64,000 nucleotides of DNA from Phialocephala subalpina. Taxonomy: Eukaryota > Ascomycota > Leotiomycetes > Helotiales > Mollisiaceae. How positions within the stretch are numbered: position 1 is the first letter of the stretch; the number at the start of each line of letters is the position of its first letter. Made by a program: the position numbers and the translations under genes. The notes under the pieces are model-generated. The model did no database searches and was not told where the DNA came from. It saw only the letters and a list, made by a program, of their open reading frames with translations. Below, piece by piece: positions 59,700 through 64,000 of this stretch. The DNA is taken from positions 44,117-108,116 of the forward strand of contig FJOG01000028.1 in NCBI GenBank assembly GCA_900073065.1, written 5' to 3'.

Positions 59700-61250
59700 T
59701 ACGTGAGAAGTCCTCTTATAGAAGAATCTTCGAATTAATTAACAAAGAAAACATAATATCACGTATTAAATATTATATTTCCTTTTATTTAAATCGAATT
59801 TACTCTTATAAAATTTATTAATTTATATCTTTATTTAAAATAATAATTTTATATAATTTTATCGTAAATAATTATTAATAATTTTCAATTATAAAATATA
59901 ATTATAAAAAAACTATTATAAAATAATTAAAATAATTTTTTTCTTTAATATATTTTCTTATAAATAATTTCTAATAATTCTTATTTTAATAAATAAATTT
60001 TTATATAATTAATTAAATATATTATTTTTTACGCAAAATTAAAAATTATTATTTATAATTATTTTAAAAATACTTATAAAAGATAATCGAAAATATTTAA
60101 CTATTTTTAATAATAAAAATAAACTCGAAATTTATTTGTTTTCTTTTTCTTTTTTATTAAATTCTAAAATAATTTTTTTAAATGAAATTATATTTAAATA
60201 AATAATATATAATATTTTTAATATTTTTAAAGATAATTCGTTTAAATAATTATAAACTTATAATTTAAAAAATATAAAAGCGAAATTAATAAACATTTTC
60301 GAAATTTATTATAATATATTTATATATAATTAGATTTTTCTTTTCTTTTAAAATTTAAAATGAATTTAATATATTAAAAAATAATTATAATAAAATCATA
60401 TAAATTTCTTAAAAATCTTTATTTATATTAAGTAATTTCGAGGGTTTATATTAATTATATATTTTTTAATATATAAAAAAACTTTTTATTTTTTGAAAAT
60501 AATTAAATATTTTTATTTTATTTTACGATTTACTTTTTATTATAAACGTATATATTTAAATAATATATATTTCTAATTATAATAATAATTTTATTTATAA
60601 GTTTATTTTATATATAATTAATTACTTTGCGCGATAATTATCGAATTAATTTAATTTATTAATTAAAACGAAATAATTTATAATTAAATATTTATTTATT
60701 ATTATTTTATATTATATAATTTTTAAAAAAAATTTATTTTTAAAAAGTTTTTTATTATTATAATAAAATAGAAAACTTTATAGCTTTTTATAAAGTTTAC
60801 GAAGTAATATATATATTAAAATAAAAGGAAAAAAAAGTTATTTATTAATTCGTTTATCGAATTAATTAAAATAAATAAAAAAAGAATTTCGAAATAAAAA
60901 AAGTATATTATTATTTTTATTCTCGGAATTTTTCTTTTATAAAGTAAATTACGCTAATTACAATTTATTATAATTAATATATATTTTTTAAATAATTTAC
61001 GAAAATATATTTATTCGAAAATAATCGCGAATTATTATTTATTAGGATAAACTAACGATTTTACGATTTACGAGAAAAAGAAAAGCATATTCTCGAGAAT
61101 TATATATAGGCCATTATTAGTTATAAAAGCTTTAAAAGTAGCAACGATATTTCGGTATTAAAATTATCGGAATAAGTATAGCGTTTTCGCGGCTACTTTG
61201 GTCGAGAATACTCGTATATGGACGAGCTCAATTAGTGGGCTTTCCGAACA
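59700..61250. repeat. AT-rich RIP-type block, about 1.5 kb
   Basis: Composition drops to roughly 15% GC or less. CpA and TpG are nearly absent while CpG persists (TCGAA, ACGA, TTCG), the pattern left by C-to-T change at CpA. Single ancestral repeats cannot be identified, and no open frame survives. The right edge at about 61080-61250 returns gradually to normal composition. Confidence 0.85.
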
Positions 61251-61569
61251 GCCACTTCCATTTGGCCACCGAGCTTATAAATGTTAAGGGTTAATTTAAA
61301 GTGCAGTGGAATGATTAAACATACCTATAGCACATTCCTCTTGGATTGATATCCGAGGGAGGAGAAAATCATGTGGAGTAGATACGAGGAGAGAGTAACG
61401 AGGGGCATGTCTTTACAAGTTTAGACGTGGAAGTAACCTCTATTTGGTTGTAATGAGCGTATTAGACTTAGTCATCAAGCCGGCACGATAGTATAAGCTG
61501 AGCACTTTGGGTCCGCATGAGTAGTGATGATAGTGCATTTTGCGTTGTTTTGCCTTGAACAGTGGCTAT

Positions 61570-62996
61570 TCAAGTTGAATGTCTGACCCATAGATTTGCT
61601 AACTCTGCGTATATGTCTCCCATTTCGTCAAGTACAAGGGGACCGACATTGGGGGGTAGATGTTAGCGAATAGTTTACTTACTCCCGCCAGCACCACTTG
61701 GAAGATCCGGAACGCCTTTAGCAGCGTCATCACTAAGAGGAGGATCGTTATCATTGAATTGAATCTCCTCGTAGAAGAGTCTCCAGCCGGGAATTCCTTG
61801 GCCGTGGAAATTGGGATCAAACTGAAACACAGCCTTTCCAGTTGCTCTTGGCGTGTCCGCACTGAAGGCTATATTGTAGTTAGTCGCAAAAGCGGGATTG
61901 TTGTCAAGATGGTCAGGATCGTAGTCAAGGGGCTGATAGAGCCGCAATGCCATTGGAGCACCAGGCAGCAACCCATTGGCCCCGTTGAGTGTGGCTTTCA
62001 GCTGAGGAAGTTTGGTGCGGTAGTATTGTGCGCTCTGTGCGCCTCCTCGTGCTGCACGAGGAGACATGATAAAGATACGGGTATCATCGCCGTTCTGATT
62101 GAACAATGAAGGATCTAGAGCTGAGCCCTTGCCGACACGTGTGCCAACACCTGTTATCCAGTTGATGACTCTTTGCTGGAATTGAGTTTGTTTCCCAAAA
62201 GCCGGATTTTCGAAGAAGTGACCCTACAAGATCGTTAGCGAACACGGTATGACGCCAAATTGCTTGTACATTGCTTACCATATATACTGCCCTTTTCGAG
62301 ACGACTGTCACAACCGTACATCCATGAAGGTCGGGAGTGCCAATCTGGAAACTCTGATCTCCGAAAGGCATCTGCACTGTGACAGTGTTGGTTGTTGTTT
62401 GTGGAAGGCCATTCTCATCCAAGATCACATTTCCATCGCTATCTGTCTTGTATTCCATCAGTGGCACAAAAGCACCGAAGTTTGGGTCTGGATTATTGCC
62501 GAGGACTTGACGATAAACGTAACCATCTAGATCTCCTTGCGAGACTGCGCCGGTGACTCTCTTCACAAGATGTGTCTTCCTGGACGCAATGCCGTACAGT
62601 TCGGCAGACAGATTCGCTACGGAGGTGACGTCCAATTCTGCTCCCGACTCGATAACATCTTCAAAGTTGCGTCTGAATCTTTGGGCAGATGCTGATACAG
62701 AGCCAACTAAGCATGAACTTCCAGTTGCTCCGCACAGAACTCTGCATGTTGGAACGTCGGGGTCATCAAAATCGCTTGGATCGCAGTAGTCGGAAGTTCT
62801 AAAAGTGTTAGATTGTGCCATTGAAAATCGCCGACTTCACTTACTGTCTGTAATTTAGAACCCTATAGTCGAACTTCTGCCCTTGAGGCAAGACGACGAG
62901 CGTGTTCGGTGGAGATATCTCAAGGCCAACTCTAGCGCTGCCGAGAATGCTGAACAAGAACAAGAGCAAGAACATCGCCCTGAGAAGAGACTCCAT
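61570..62996 (-). CDS. Secreted fungal protein of unknown function
   Basis: Four exons: 62996-62845, 62798-62279, 62223-61683, 61604-61570 (introns 46, 55 and 78 nt), giving 415 aa; the last exon is the least sure. A clear signal peptide (LLRAMFLLLFLFSILGSARV) precedes a mature chain with four Cys early on (YCDPSDF, TCRVLCGATGSSC). The central core has SFQIGTPDLHGCTVVTVVSK and RAVYM, then GHFFENPAFGKQTQF across intron 2, followed by FIMSPRAARGGAQSAQYY. The HGCT..VVS+R.VY..H.FE pattern is one I associate with uncharacterised secreted fungal proteins. There is no known catalytic signature. It lies beside a RIP-type block, a setting common for effector-like genes. A role in interaction with hosts or competitors is only a guess. 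Confidence 0.75.
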
Positions 62997-63780
62997 TGTA
63001 ATGAGAACGTAAAAGAATTAACGGCATACAGAGATAAGCTCATGAAAAAGACAATTCCTAGAAGACGGGTCTTGGAACTCTTTCAAGCAGATGGGCTCAA
63101 TTTCTATCAGTAGACGATGGAGGGGTATAAGATATACTTTAAAGACACGCCTGAGCTGACGAATTAGGAGCGCAGCAGAGTTAGACATCAGAAGGATTGG
63201 AAAATTGTACATCCTCGCTAACAACTTCCACTTCTGCATCTTTTTGAACAGGACTGATATTCAATAGTGCAGAAAGACAATAGCATACTCTTCGAACCAG
63301 GATTAAGCCAGAGATTGAATTATTGGAGAACTATGTTAGCCGCTTGGAACAGCAAGGGATGATGCATAGTGTTACCCCCGTTTTGATTGCCAATCGATAT
63401 GCAAGCAATGGGCACAGTAAACACCAAAAGTTGGAACGAAACAGTCTTAAGCGAAAACAATCGAATGATCGGCAATATTTGAGAAGAGGCCTCACGGAAT
63501 CGGATGTTTTGCCCAACAGGGGTCGGGTGGTATCCGGTCAACCCGTGCTACTGCTGCTAAGACCAATCGATGAAAATCAGCCAGCAACTGCCATTGTCTC
63601 GCTAAAATTTTCTTTGCCCGAAACCTTGTGTAGGGGACGCGACGAAAACTACAGCGGTGGGGCGGTCATGTATTGTTTTTAAAAGGGTTGATCGTAAAAT
63701 CAATTGACTTCTTTAACCGAAGAACTAAGCTTGATACGGCTAGCCGCAAGAATCCTATAGTAAAGCGGGGTAATTCGACG
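62997..63780. other. Intergenic, no gene seen
   Basis: Overlapping short frames without protein character. It contains the promoter of the secreted-protein gene. Confidence 0.5.
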
Positions 63781-64000
63781 GGTGTAATTGAAATATAAAG
63801 CTCTTTTAATATTATATATAATCCTACTTGTATTTCGGGCTAAAAAGGGCGCCCGCGCTTCTTATAATAAAATATATATAAAAATATTAAATTTAAATTT
63901 TCTTATATTATTTTAATAATAAAATTTTTAATAAAATTATAAAATATAAAATATATAATTTAAATATTAATTTTTCAATTATTATAATTTAATATTATTT
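63781..64000. repeat. Start of another AT-rich block
   Basis: From about 63850 the sequence is nearly pure A/T. A short GC island, GGGCGCCCGCGC, near 63850 resembles a transposon-edge remnant. The block continues beyond the window. Confidence 0.7.

Noticed and set aside
1..64000. tRNA, rRNA or CRISPR arrays
   Set aside because: No tRNA B-box with a matching cloverleaf, no rRNA core sequence, and no spaced identical short repeats were seen; the tandem arrays here have no unique spacers.

Overview
The window is nuclear DNA of a filamentous ascomycete (Pezizomycotina). Genes carry many short introns (43-180 nt, one of 284) with GTAAGT/GTATGT-type donors and CTAAC-type branch points. They include a Zn2Cys6 regulator, a HET-NACHT gene and typical fungal housekeeping genes. 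AT-rich blocks are depleted of CpA/TpG as expected from repeat-induced point mutation (RIP). Placement in a class (for example Leotiomycetes) is only a guess. There is one assembly gap of N at 11520-11969.

Layout. 0-9 kb is gene-poor: a frameshifted small gene, a Ser/Thr-rich surface protein (-), a four-helix membrane protein (+) and the remains of a fungal pseudokinase-type protein. 8.9-11.5 kb holds a Zn2Cys6 transcription factor whose promoter lies in the gap. 14.8-26.3 kb is a conserved housekeeping block: a spartin/senescence-domain protein, an SH3 actin-patch protein of the Bbc1 type, the Pol II CTD phosphatase Rtr1, ribosomal protein eS17 and the mitoribosomal protein Mrp51. 26-41 kb is almost gene-free, with one conserved 446-aa protein (34.7 kb) and degenerate direct repeats. 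41.6-47.4 kb is an intact eight-exon HET-NACHT gene (1813 aa by my splicing). It is followed by a MITE-like inverted-repeat element, decayed tandem arrays and a cluster of hairpins. 52.5-58.7 kb returns to conserved genes: an ABM-like alpha/beta-barrel protein, an OTU deubiquitinase and a peroxisomal D-amino-acid oxidase. 59.7-61.2 kb is a RIP-type AT block, followed by a secreted protein of unknown function. The window ends in another AT block.

Themes. (1) Self/non-self recognition: a full HET-NACHT gene with a near-perfect 5 x 18 bp coding minisatellite, plus a dead pseudokinase-type relative 35 kb away. (2) A 250-bp tandem duplication that looks 100% identical coincides with the point where Bbc1 loses the C-terminal part expected for its family; it is either a fresh rearrangement or an assembly error. 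(3) Several old non-coding arrays (periods about 108, 120 and 620 bp) occupy the gene-poor stretches. All gene models were spliced by eye from frame continuity and splice consensus, with no database search.
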